Shown here one piece after another: positions 1-7,776 of a stretch of DNA of 64,000 nucleotides. The position numbers and the translations under genes were made by a program. Position 1 is the stretch's first letter. Every line of letters begins with the position of its first letter. Source of the DNA: Filimonas lacunae (lineage in GTDB: Bacteria > Bacteroidota > Bacteroidia > Chitinophagales > Chitinophagaceae); assembly GCF_002355595.1 (NCBI RefSeq), contig NZ_AP017422.1:5770823-5834822 (forward strand). The letters run 5' to 3'. Under the pieces are notes generated by a model that had not been told where the DNA came from, searched no databases, and saw only the letters and a list, made by a program, of their open reading frames with translations.

Positions 1-381
1 AAAATATACCACATCGGGCTGCAGGGTTTGCACCAGCGATTGCAACCGGGCAGCTATGCGTTCCGCTACCGGCAGCTCCTGTTCGGGCAACTGGTGATGA
101 AACAATAAGGTATTAAAATTATGATAGTGACTGTTGCGCAAAGGCGCATCTGCAAAACCGAGGTGTATAGCAGTAGCGCCTAATAAAGCGGCGGCACGAA
201 TATCATCATTTCTCCGTACTTCATACAAGGCATTTACTACGGCATCATCCTGCTCTCCCGAACTGGTAAACACACTGGCAATGGTTACGGCTGCTGTAGT
301 GCCTGCCACACTTGCTATATAAGCACCACAGCTTAACACCACATCATCCAGGTGGGGCGATATAAATAATAGTTTAGTCAC
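1..381 (-). CDS. PIG-L/LmbE family deacetylase, N-terminal part (runs off left edge)
   Basis: The reading frame starts at a GTG at 379-381 and stays open to the window edge (127 codons). Residues 7-13 read SPHLDDV, the zinc-binding (A/S)HxDD motif of the PIG-L/LmbE family, which removes N-acetyl groups from GlcNAc-type sugars or related amides. The GTG overlaps the end of the upstream glycosyltransferase gene by 8 nt, so the two are probably translationally coupled. Together they resemble the glycosyltransferase-deacetylase pair that opens bacillithiol or mycothiol synthesis, but the substrate here is unknown. The C-terminal part lies outside the window. The family call is firm; the substrate is open. 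Confidence 0.85.
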   Translation of the reverse strand, partial: MTKLLFISPHLDDVVLSCGAYIASVAGTTAAVTIASVFTSSGEQDDAVVNALYEVRRNDDIRAAALLGATAIHLGFADAPLRNSHYHNFNTLLFHHQLPEQELPVAERIAARLQSLVQTLQPDVVYF

Positions 382-1612
382 AAGGTGTTAATGGTTTACG
401 GGTGTTATATAATTGAATGATCAGTTGTGCCGCTTCCGCAGCGCCACCTTTTTGCCGAAACGCTTCTCCTGCCAAACGGGCACGCTCTTTTTCAGCCGCA
501 CCATTATGCAATAAAGGCAACAGCTGTTGCCGGTACACCGATGGGGAAGGCTGTGCAGGGTCCAGCACTACCCCCACACCTGCATGCTCAATAAATTTTG
601 CCTGCAAAAACTGGTCGTTACAAATAGGTAGCACTGCCACAGGCACCCCATTGGCCAATCCTTCCATTACCGAGTTAGCACCGCCATGTGTAATTAACAG
701 CTGCACGTGCTGTAACACCTGTAACTGCGGCGCATACGGCACGGCTATAACATTATCCGGCAGGCTGTTTACAAAATCGGTATAATACAATTCATTAATA
801 GAAAATATCAGTTGTATATCTTCATCATACAAGGCTTCTGCTACTGCCCGGAATAACTGCGGGTGATAATAAATCTGGCTTCCCATTGACATATATATTT
901 TCTGTGTGCCGGGCAGTAATTTTTCAAAAGGAAAATCAGCTTCGTCCCCTCTTTTTCCGGCGGGGAAGCTATTTCCTACGTAAAAAGAAAAATCATTCCT
1001 GCTAAAACGGCGCGACACATATTCCTCTACCGTAAACACGATATTGAGCCAGGGCGATATTACATCGCTTACTTTAAATTGTGGTTGCCAGTCTGGTGTA
1101 GTCATCAGCTCCTGCCGCAGGTAATCCAGGTCATCCAGCGTATCCGTCAGCTCGCACTGCCAGCCATCGGGGGTAACAGGATTTAAGGAAGAAGAAACGC
1201 CTGCCCAGGGAATACCTGCACGGTTAGCTACTATAGCAGCGGCATACACCATAGGATCGGTAACAATAATATCCGGCTCAAACGCATCCACCGCCTGCTG
1301 TATCCGTTGCACCTGTGCAGGCACCGCATCTATCAGTAAAGTTTTAATCCAGTTACGCAACCAGGCTATATCGGCCAGTTGCTCTACAAAGGCTTTGCCT
1401 TTGGTAATAAAACCTTCGCTTACATTCACTACAGTGGTATCGTAAAACACCTGCTGGTGCAAACCTGCGGCCTGCAACTGGTCAGAGATATCTACCTGTG
1501 CAAAAAATGCCAGTTCAAACCCGGCCTGCTGTAAATGCTGGGCAATGCCAATCATCGGGTTAATATGTCCTTTCTCCGGAATAGTAACTATCAATATCTT
1601 TTTAGTTTGCAT
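374..1612 (-). CDS. GT1-family (UGT/MGT-type) glycosyltransferase
   Basis: 412 residues, the usual length for this family. The N-terminus (KILIVTIPEKGHINPM) is the acceptor-side Rossmann start typical of macrolide and flavonoid glucosyltransferases. Around residues 310-345 ITHGGANSVMEGLANGVP followed by a D-Q pair forms the nucleotide-sugar donor signature. It should transfer a sugar from a UDP- or dTDP-sugar to a small acceptor in the cytoplasm. The start overlaps the end of the asparagine-synthetase-like gene by 11 nt, and the end overlaps the PIG-L gene, so it belongs to the NrtR-operator operon. The acceptor cannot be read from sequence. Confidence 0.88.
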   Translation of the reverse strand: MQTKKILIVTIPEKGHINPMIGIAQHLQQAGFELAFFAQVDISDQLQAAGLHQQVFYDTTVVNVSEGFITKGKAFVEQLADIAWLRNWIKTLLIDAVPAQVQRIQQAVDAFEPDIIVTDPMVYAAAIVANRAGIPWAGVSSSLNPVTPDGWQCELTDTLDDLDYLRQELMTTPDWQPQFKVSDVISPWLNIVFTVEEYVSRRFSRNDFSFYVGNSFPAGKRGDEADFPFEKLLPGTQKIYMSMGSQIYYHPQLFRAVAEALYDEDIQLIFSINELYYTDFVNSLPDNVIAVPYAPQLQVLQHVQLLITHGGANSVMEGLANGVPVAVLPICNDQFLQAKFIEHAGVGVVLDPAQPSPSVYRQQLLPLLHNGAAEKERARLAGEAFRQKGGAAEAAQLIIQLYNTRKPLTPCD

Positions 1613-3380
1613 ATACTTTAGACCAGTTGATTAAACAAATCATATTAAAAAGCATCATCCTTTCATTTTCTGTTACAGTTGGCAACTGACACAAGGCTTC
1701 CAGCGCCGGGCGATGCAAACAGGCATCTACAAAATCGTTGCGCTGCTGTAACAGGGTATGTAACACCTGCTGGTAACCTTTACCCAAACGCGGATCGCGT
1801 GGCAGGGCCGATTTTTTGCGCCAGGCATATGCTTTATCCAGCCATCCCAACGCCGCCGTTCTTACTACATACTTTTCCATGCCGGCTTTAAAACCATAAC
1901 GGGGCAACACCTGCGATGCCACCGTAAGCACTTCCCTGTTGGCAAACGGCACCCGTGCTTCCAGTCCGGCGTGCATGGTATGTATATCGCCGTTATGCAA
2001 CAACCGTTGCAGCCAGCGCCTGTGCACCAGCGTGCTCATAGCCAGCACACTTTCTTCTCCACCCCTGGCAAAATCGTACCCCGCTTCTGCGGCCAGTTGC
2101 CTGTAGGTGTGGTTCAGATATTCCAGCGGTTGCAGACGTTGCAGGCGCGGCGATAACAAGCCCAGGCGTTCTGTGCCCCCAAACAGGTTCAGTAAACCTA
2201 AGGGGCTGGTATTGACCGTATCTTTTAACAGGAAAAAATAACCGTAATTGATTTCATCTGCGGCATCGCCCACCATCACCGCTTTTACTTTTTTAGCAGC
2301 GGCGATGGATAAAAAGTGTTGCGAAAATTCCTGTTCCCAGGCAGGTATGCGATCGTTGATCTGCGCCAGCAATTGCAGGCTACCGGCTAAAGACCTGTGC
2401 CGGGCTTCTACCCGGTGAAAAGGCAGTTGCAGCGTATGGGCCAGCTTTTGCGCATAGGGCAGGTCATCGGCATTGACAATAGTGGTGGCATCGAATTGAA
2501 TATCGTGGTGCTGCTGAAAAGTAATGGTATAGGCAGTGGGCTTGTAAGCTGCCTGCTCTGCAGCAATAGCCCCCAGTAAAGAAGAATCCAGCCCACCACT
2601 AAAAAACAAACCTACCGGCACATCGGCACGCAGGCTCATAGCCACACTTTGCGCCAGGGCATCAGCCATCTGTGCTGTCAGCACTTCTTCGGGTTGTTGC
2701 TGTTGCTGCCATCCAAAGCGATACCAGCTGTGCGTGGTAACTGCCCCCCTGCTTATTTGCAAATACGTGCCGGGTTGTAAATAACAAATGCCATTGTGTA
2801 TCGCTTCTCCATCACCACTTAAGTAAGGCGCTATTACATATTCTGCCAAAGCATATTCATTGATAGCCGGTGTACTTATCACAGCCAGCAAGGCTTTTAC
2901 CTCCGATGCAAACAGGAATGTTTGCTGCTGCACCGTATATACAAAAGGTTTTACCCCCACGGCATCTCTGGCTGCAAAGGCAGTTTCGGTAACCGTATCC
3001 CATATTAAAAAGGCAAACATGCCTGTAAAACGCTGTACACATGACACGCCCCATATCAGCCAGGCAGCCAGCACTACTTCGGTATCTCCTTCGGTAGTAA
3101 AGCGGTAATAGGGTTGCAGCTCGCGCCGCAGTTCCTGGTAATTATATACTTCTCCATTATACACCAGCATATACCTCCCACTGGCATCGGCAAAAGGTTG
3201 TGCGCTCCCTTTTTCATCTACCAGCGATAAACGCTGATGACACAACGCATGCGGTGACTGTAGCCACAAACCTTCCCCATCCGGACCACGATGTTGTTGC
3301 CGGACTGCCAGTTGCGTTATTTGCTGTTGCAGCAGATTACGCGTACCTGTTGAATATAATATACCGCCTATACCACACAT
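1602..3380 (-). CDS. Asparagine synthase (glutamine-hydrolysing)-like amidotransferase
   Basis: 592 residues with the two-domain AsnB layout. Met-Cys-Gly-Ile at the start supplies the N-terminal nucleophile Cys2 of a class II glutaminase, followed by RGPDGEG and YNGEVYN. The ATP-pyrophosphatase loop SGGLDSS is near residue 262. It would move ammonia from glutamine onto an adenylated carboxylate. The ATG directly follows the TAG of the upstream gene with no gap, showing tight coupling. Its position between an NMN-adenylyltransferase-like gene and a glycosyltransferase suggests an amide-forming step of a special pathway (as in AsnB homologues of natural-product clusters) rather than housekeeping asparagine synthesis. 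That is inference. Confidence 0.88.
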   Translation of the reverse strand: MCGIGGILYSTGTRNLLQQQITQLAVRQQHRGPDGEGLWLQSPHALCHQRLSLVDEKGSAQPFADASGRYMLVYNGEVYNYQELRRELQPYYRFTTEGDTEVVLAAWLIWGVSCVQRFTGMFAFLIWDTVTETAFAARDAVGVKPFVYTVQQQTFLFASEVKALLAVISTPAINEYALAEYVIAPYLSGDGEAIHNGICYLQPGTYLQISRGAVTTHSWYRFGWQQQQQPEEVLTAQMADALAQSVAMSLRADVPVGLFFSGGLDSSLLGAIAAEQAAYKPTAYTITFQQHHDIQFDATTIVNADDLPYAQKLAHTLQLPFHRVEARHRSLAGSLQLLAQINDRIPAWEQEFSQHFLSIAAAKKVKAVMVGDAADEINYGYFFLLKDTVNTSPLGLLNLFGGTERLGLLSPRLQRLQPLEYLNHTYRQLAAEAGYDFARGGEESVLAMSTLVHRRWLQRLLHNGDIHTMHAGLEARVPFANREVLTVASQVLPRYGFKAGMEKYVVRTAALGWLDKAYAWRKKSALPRDPRLGKGYQQVLHTLLQQRNDFVDACLHRPALEALCQLPTVTENERMMLFNMICLINWSKVYAN

Positions 3381-4295
3381 CTATCCCCTGTTTTCTTTTT
3401 CCTGTAATTGTCGCAGCCGGGCTGCAATGCCCTGTTGTTCTATATAGTCATGTACGCTTTGCGGCACGTAACCGGCATAAGGCTGGTGCTGTATCATGCA
3501 ATTGCGTATCAAAGTACTGCTTACCGTTATCCGTGCGTCCAGCCCTTTGGTAGCGTACCCTGCCGTTTGTGCCATCACTATCACACTGGGGTTAACAGTA
3601 TATACCGTATCAAATGCAGGCAACAGGTATTCCAGTTCGTACAGGTTTTCCATAGCAAAATCGCTGTAAGGTAAAGCCACCAGGTAGTAACGGCCGGGCG
3701 CCACCTGCTGTAACACAGGCTTTACCATCGCCAGTCTTTCGCCGCCGGTAGCTATATCATGCTGCTGGTGCGACCGGTTGGCCATAGCTATTACCACTAT
3801 CAGTTCATCGACCTCCTGCTGCATTTGCTGAATATAGGCGAGATGCCCATTATGAAAGGGTTGTGCACGGGTGATAAACAAACCCCTGCGGCAAGGTAAT
3901 GCTGCTGTCACCGGCAGCACATCGTTACCTGCTTCTATTACGGTAACCGGTGTGCGCAACACTGTTTCCATTTGCGCATGCCAGGTAGTTTCGTCTGTTA
4001 TCACCTGTTGAAATGCCGGACACAATATGCGCCAGCGTAACCAGCTCAGTACCGGTTCAACCCCTTTACCGGGTATGGGCAGTAAGTAAAAAGGAATGGA
4101 AATATGTTGTTGCAGCCAGTGATGCAAATGCGTCATCCATTGACCACAGCTGTAGGTGTTATCTGTAGATAAGCCGGCCGCATCAGGCATTACCAGCACC
4201 AGCTCGTCATACAACAATGCCTGTTGCTGTATGCAATTGAGGTGCGCCCGCGTTAGCTTGCGCCAGTTAAATGCCAACAACGCTCTTTTACACAT
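3381..4295 (-). CDS. NMN-adenylyltransferase-like protein with a duplicated, decayed first domain
   Basis: 304 residues. The C-terminal half (from about residue 136) is a nucleotidyltransferase of the NadM type: RAQPFHNGH at 143-151 holds the HxGH ATP motif, and VSSTLIR further on matches the family's S-S/G-T-x-I-R motif. The N-terminal half starts RALLAFNWRKLTRAHL and continues to DELVLVM, which aligns by eye with RGLFITRAQPFHNGHL and DELIVVI of the second half, but HxGH has become TRAH. I read this as a tandem duplication with a dead first copy. It is the second NMNAT-like gene in the operon, so its nucleotide substrate may not be NMN. It starts 24 nt after the kinase gene. Confidence 0.75.
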   Translation of the reverse strand: MCKRALLAFNWRKLTRAHLNCIQQQALLYDELVLVMPDAAGLSTDNTYSCGQWMTHLHHWLQQHISIPFYLLPIPGKGVEPVLSWLRWRILCPAFQQVITDETTWHAQMETVLRTPVTVIEAGNDVLPVTAALPCRRGLFITRAQPFHNGHLAYIQQMQQEVDELIVVIAMANRSHQQHDIATGGERLAMVKPVLQQVAPGRYYLVALPYSDFAMENLYELEYLLPAFDTVYTVNPSVIVMAQTAGYATKGLDARITVSSTLIRNCMIQHQPYAGYVPQSVHDYIEQQGIAARLRQLQEKENRG

Positions 4296-4319
4296 AGGTT
4301 TTGTTTTGCTGTTCTTTGC

Positions 4320-5345
4320 TTATAAAGGCGAACGGTATTGCACTACTTCATCAAAGCAGGGCAAAAAGCCAATACCCGGCTGTAATTCCCATATGCCATC
4401 AAAGGCATTTACCAGGTACAGCATGGCCTGATCTAAGCAAAAGAACGGTTTCCATAATGTATCGAAAGCAGTAAAAAACTCCTCACACAAATCCGGGTTC
4501 TCCCGGCGGTAGGCATCCAATGCCACCTGCAGGCGCGTATCATCGTAACGGAAAAAATCGTCCTGCCTGCCTTCCTTACAGGTGCGGAATGCCGATAAAA
4601 TCACATCTTTTTCGCAGGCATCCCAACTCACCCATTCAAAATCGAGAAAAGAAGTAAGCCCCCCCTCGTTAAACAATACATTCTCCATCTGCACATCGCC
4701 ATGTATCCATTGATAACGCGCTTTATGCCAGGGAAACACCGCTTCCATATCCTGCTGAATTTGCGTAGCGCCCTGTAAAAACTGCTGCCATTCGTGTATC
4801 ACGTAACTACCGGTGGCGGTAGCGGCCAGCACTGCCGGGGCTGTTTCGGGTAAAGGATACCGGCGCATAACCGGCTCCCATATAGTCAGGGGCATAATGC
4901 CATTCATTTGCTGATGTAATACTGCCAGCTGTTCAAATAACTGCTCCAGTTTGTCAATACTACATTGCTGCCACCATAAACCATCAATAGTGCCAGGTAT
5001 GGCATGAAACAGGTGCAGGTATTGCCAGCACTCGTTTCCTGCTATATCTACCAATGCGCTCCCCGATGGTAACCGCACCAGCACAGGGGCCAGCTGCGGC
5101 CGCTGTTTGGCCAGGCTACGCAGCAAGTACTCTTCGGCCACGCAGCTTTCTTCCGTTCGGTTACGGCGGGCTAAACGTGCAATGTAGTGCCTGTTATCCA
5201 CAGACACTACACGGTAATTTTGATTGGAATATCCTCCCACACGTTGAACAGAAGCCACCTGTATACGGTATACATTTTCCGCATAGCTGGCTATGATATT
5301 TTCGATGGCGGTAATACCTGCCTGCTTCCGTTCTTCTGCTTGCAT
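4320..5345 (-). CDS. APH/choline-kinase-type phosphotransferase
   Basis: 341 residues. Near residue 215 HGDVQMENVLF is the Brenner motif with catalytic Asp and Asn, and FLDFEW about 15 residues later carries the Mg-binding Asp. An N-terminal GGYSNQNYRV resembles the nucleotide loop of the family. Members phosphorylate hydroxyls of aminoglycosides, choline, thiamine, homoserine or sugars. It lies 9 nt after the NAMPT gene and 24 nt before the NMNAT-like gene, so a nucleoside, sugar or alcohol intermediate of this operon is a natural guess for its substrate, not a demonstrated one. Confidence 0.8.
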   Translation of the reverse strand: MQAEERKQAGITAIENIIASYAENVYRIQVASVQRVGGYSNQNYRVVSVDNRHYIARLARRNRTEESCVAEEYLLRSLAKQRPQLAPVLVRLPSGSALVDIAGNECWQYLHLFHAIPGTIDGLWWQQCSIDKLEQLFEQLAVLHQQMNGIMPLTIWEPVMRRYPLPETAPAVLAATATGSYVIHEWQQFLQGATQIQQDMEAVFPWHKARYQWIHGDVQMENVLFNEGGLTSFLDFEWVSWDACEKDVILSAFRTCKEGRQDDFFRYDDTRLQVALDAYRRENPDLCEEFFTAFDTLWKPFFCLDQAMLYLVNAFDGIWELQPGIGFLPCFDEVVQYRSPL

Positions 5346-5354
5346 ACGCTTCTA

Positions 5355-6800
5355 TTAACTTACCACTTCTGTATTCTGTTCTGCTACATGACTCACTATC
5401 CTGGCCTGTATCTCTGCAAAGCTTTGTTCATTCACCAGTTCCCCATTTTCAAACACAGTGATCAGTTCGCCATTATCACCGGCTACATCTTCTGCTACGG
5501 TCTGGTAGCTGTTACCGGCTTTCACCAGTTGCAAACGGCCCGACTTAGAAGTTTTAAAGGATTGTACCAGCTGGCCTTTACCATTTATTTCCAAAGGATT
5601 TTTCTGCACATTTGTTTTCTGGCCATTCACCTCGGCATAGGCACATTTAATAGCGTACTTCTGAGTGTCCCTGTCCAGCTTTTGTAATAACGCACCGCCC
5701 ATACCCAGTACCAGGTTTTCGGCAGAAATGCCATTTAATTTTAAAGCGCTGTAAATGGTGCGTATGCTATCGATGTTAATACCATCCCCCTGAATTACCC
5801 TTACCTGTGGAGGTAATACGCGGTAACCTTTTTCATTGATGGTATAACCAAAACGTTCAAACAAAATTTCAAACACACGCAGTAGAGTATATACCGGATC
5901 GCCGGAGTCAGGTCTGATAACCAGGGTACCTTTCCTGTTTAAGATGGTTTCTTTTAAAGCACCACCCCAATACTCGCTACAGGCTTTGAATATGTCAAAT
6001 GAATCAGATACTACAGAAACTATACCGGTAGGATACGCTTCCAGTATATGACGAAACACATCCAGCTCCCCTTCTGCACCACGCAGTGTCATAATAGAGT
6101 GTTCGGTAGCAGGTACAGAAGCCGCCAGAAATCCGCTGGCATTGTAATAACGTTGTGCATATACAGGAGCCAGTACGGTATCACTACCTTTAAAGCTTAA
6201 CAGGTGGGCCATACCGCCAATACCCGCGCTTTCTGTAGAACTGGCTCCTCTGAAACCAAAATCGTTAAGCACAAAATCAATACCCGCATGTGCTGCTTCG
6301 CTGGCAGTTTCGGCATAATACATTTCTACTATACGGTGTATATGGTTGGATAAAGTAGCTACGGTAGAAGGATACCATACCTGCATTAACAATGTTTCCA
6401 GAAAGTTGGTTAACCAGTAGAGTTCCGGATCGTTGTTTTCAATGGTCATCAGCACGTTTTTCACCGGTACAATGGCGCCCTCTTTCACCGCTTTGATGGT
6501 TACGGGTAAACGGCCGTTGTATTTTTCAATGATGTAATCAAACTTGCTTCTGTCAAACACATCGCTTCTACCAAAAATGCTATTCAATAAAACTTCTGCT
6601 TCGTCTACTCCTTCTTTGGTTATTACCTGGCCGGCCAGGTAGTTTTTCAGAATGTATTGTAAACCGAAGAATACTGTATCGCCAAAAGCACCGCCCCTGC
6701 TTTCGAGGTAAGAATAAATTTTGGTGGTGCCGGGATAGTATAATTTATGGTGAGAATATTTATAAGCGTCGGCTAAGAGTATAATGTTATCGGTTTTCAT
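5355..6800 (-). CDS. nadV: Nicotinamide phosphoribosyltransferase (NAMPT type)
   Basis: 481 residues, matching the NAMPT family. ADAYKYSHHKLYYPGTTKIY near the start, VIRPDSGDPVY near residue 295 and VIQGDGINIDSI near 340 are the PRPP and nicotinamide pocket motifs. It makes NMN from nicotinamide and PRPP, the rate-setting step of one-step NAD salvage. The gene starts 2 nt after the stop of the NMN adenylyltransferase-Nudix gene, so the two enzymes needed for nicotinamide to NAD are co-expressed. Repression by NrtR through the operators at 7700-7773 is expected. Confidence 0.95.
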   Translation of the reverse strand: MKTDNIILLADAYKYSHHKLYYPGTTKIYSYLESRGGAFGDTVFFGLQYILKNYLAGQVITKEGVDEAEVLLNSIFGRSDVFDRSKFDYIIEKYNGRLPVTIKAVKEGAIVPVKNVLMTIENNDPELYWLTNFLETLLMQVWYPSTVATLSNHIHRIVEMYYAETASEAAHAGIDFVLNDFGFRGASSTESAGIGGMAHLLSFKGSDTVLAPVYAQRYYNASGFLAASVPATEHSIMTLRGAEGELDVFRHILEAYPTGIVSVVSDSFDIFKACSEYWGGALKETILNRKGTLVIRPDSGDPVYTLLRVFEILFERFGYTINEKGYRVLPPQVRVIQGDGINIDSIRTIYSALKLNGISAENLVLGMGGALLQKLDRDTQKYAIKCAYAEVNGQKTNVQKNPLEINGKGQLVQSFKTSKSGRLQLVKAGNSYQTVAEDVAGDNGELITVFENGELVNEQSFAEIQARIVSHVAEQNTEVVS

Positions 6801-6802
6801 AA

Positions 6803-7699
6803 CTAGTTATTTAAGTGGTTAAGAATCATTTGAATTAAGGGTATATGAACTTCATTTATTTGTTGTGCTTCTAACATCGCTGGCAATGCCGCTACCTCAA
6901 ACCATCCCAGTTGCGCCAGATCGTCTTTGGCTACCGGTTCGCCTGCCACCAGTTGGGTGGTAAACAGCAGCGTCATAATCTTATCACTTTCCCCCCGGTA
7001 ACGCCAGTCGTCCATTTTACGGCTACCCATATACTTCATGGCCGTGGTGGTAAGCTCGCCACACTCTTCACTCAGTTCGCGCTGTGCAGCTTCTTCATAA
7101 CTGTTATCGGTAGTATCGGCAAAACCACCGGGTAAACGCCAGGTATCTTCGTTGGGCTTTTTACCCAGCAGCAAACGGGTGTTATCGTTGCTGAACAGGG
7201 CAATATCCACTGTAGGATACACCGTATTATAGCGGCTGTAGCAGGCGTAGTTGATGCCCATTCTGAAATCTTTCGAATCCAGCACTTCATCACTATGGTG
7301 TTCTCTTACTTCCGTAGCGTTAAAACTTCCTACCGGCGGCAATATATCAGTTTTCCATTTACCGGAGTAGAAATCTGAAAAACAATCCCTGCTACCGTAT
7401 AAAACAAAGCTTTCACCAGGAAAAGTGGTTTCCAGTATATCGTCCAGTTTGGCCGACCATACCTTGTCGCTGGCACAATCGCTTAAAGGCAATACCGGTA
7501 TGGCAGGATACGCTGCTTTCAGCATCCGTTCGCGGGTATAAAAATCGAACGGGTTGCGCTTGCTGCACTTTACGGCAGATGTGCCCAGTATAATAATGGT
7601 ACGGTGGTGTAAGGCCTGTACCGACTGAATCAGATGATGATGTCCTTCGTGGAGATAGGGTGTCTGAAACCTTGCTATGATGACGCCTGAAACTTTCAT
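6803..7699 (-). CDS. nadM: Bifunctional NMN adenylyltransferase / Nudix hydrolase
   Basis: 298 residues. The N-terminal domain begins SGVIIARFQTPYLHEGH, where ARFQ and HEGH match the nucleotidyltransferase motifs of NadM. The C-terminal half has a Nudix motif around residue 195 (GGFADTT...RELSEECG), one residue longer than consensus and with Asp where the first Glu is usual. The protein joins NMN and ATP to NAD and may clear ADP-ribose or related pyrophosphates. It is the first gene of the operon. Its ATG (7697-7699) directly abuts operator 1, leaving almost no leader and no Shine-Dalgarno, as is common in Bacteroidota. Confidence 0.93.
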   Translation of the reverse strand: MKVSGVIIARFQTPYLHEGHHHLIQSVQALHHRTIIILGTSAVKCSKRNPFDFYTRERMLKAAYPAIPVLPLSDCASDKVWSAKLDDILETTFPGESFVLYGSRDCFSDFYSGKWKTDILPPVGSFNATEVREHHSDEVLDSKDFRMGINYACYSRYNTVYPTVDIALFSNDNTRLLLGKKPNEDTWRLPGGFADTTDNSYEEAAQRELSEECGELTTTAMKYMGSRKMDDWRYRGESDKIMTLLFTTQLVAGEPVAKDDLAQLGWFEVAALPAMLEAQQINEVHIPLIQMILNHLNN

Positions 7700-7720
7700 T
7701 TTGCGTTGTTTATACGCAAA
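7700..7720. promoter_or_regulatory. NrtR operator 1 (promoter-proximal)
   Basis: A perfect inverted repeat, TTTGCGT (7700-7706), 7-nt spacer, ACGCAAA (7714-7720), lies against the start codon of the nadM gene. An identical-arm copy lies 53 bp upstream. It overlaps the candidate -7 box (TATATTTG on the minus strand, 7724-7717), so a bound repressor would block RNA polymerase. Assignment to NrtR rests on the adjacent regulator gene and the NAD salvage targets. Confidence 0.85.
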
Positions 7721-7749
7721 TATAAAAGTGTTTTAAAATACGAACCAAA
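7717..7749 (-). promoter_or_regulatory. Bacteroidota-type promoter of the NAD operon
   Basis: Read on the minus strand, TTTG (7749-7746) is followed after 21 nt by TATATTTG (7724-7717), an exact match to the Bacteroidota -33 TTTG / -7 TAnnTTTG promoter pattern. The -7 element shares bases with operator 1, and the -33 element lies just inside operator 2. The start codon is only about 18 nt beyond the -7 box, so the transcript would have a very short leader. Confidence 0.7.
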
Positions 7750-7752
7750 TAT

Positions 7753-7773
7753 TTTGCGTCATTTTTACGCAAA
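7753..7773. promoter_or_regulatory. NrtR operator 2 (distal)
   Basis: TTTGCGT (7753-7759), 7-nt spacer, ACGCAAA (7767-7773): the same arms and spacing as operator 1. Centres are 53 bp apart, close to five helical turns, so two dimers would sit on one face of the DNA with the promoter between them. The site ends 3 nt before the stop codon of nrtR. Confidence 0.83.
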
Positions 7774-7776
7774 CAA

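Noticed and set aside
1602-3380. Housekeeping asparagine synthetase B as the only reading.
   Set aside because: Motifs fit AsnB, but the coupling to glycosyltransferase and nucleotidyltransferase genes makes a dedicated pathway enzyme at least as likely, so no gene symbol was given.
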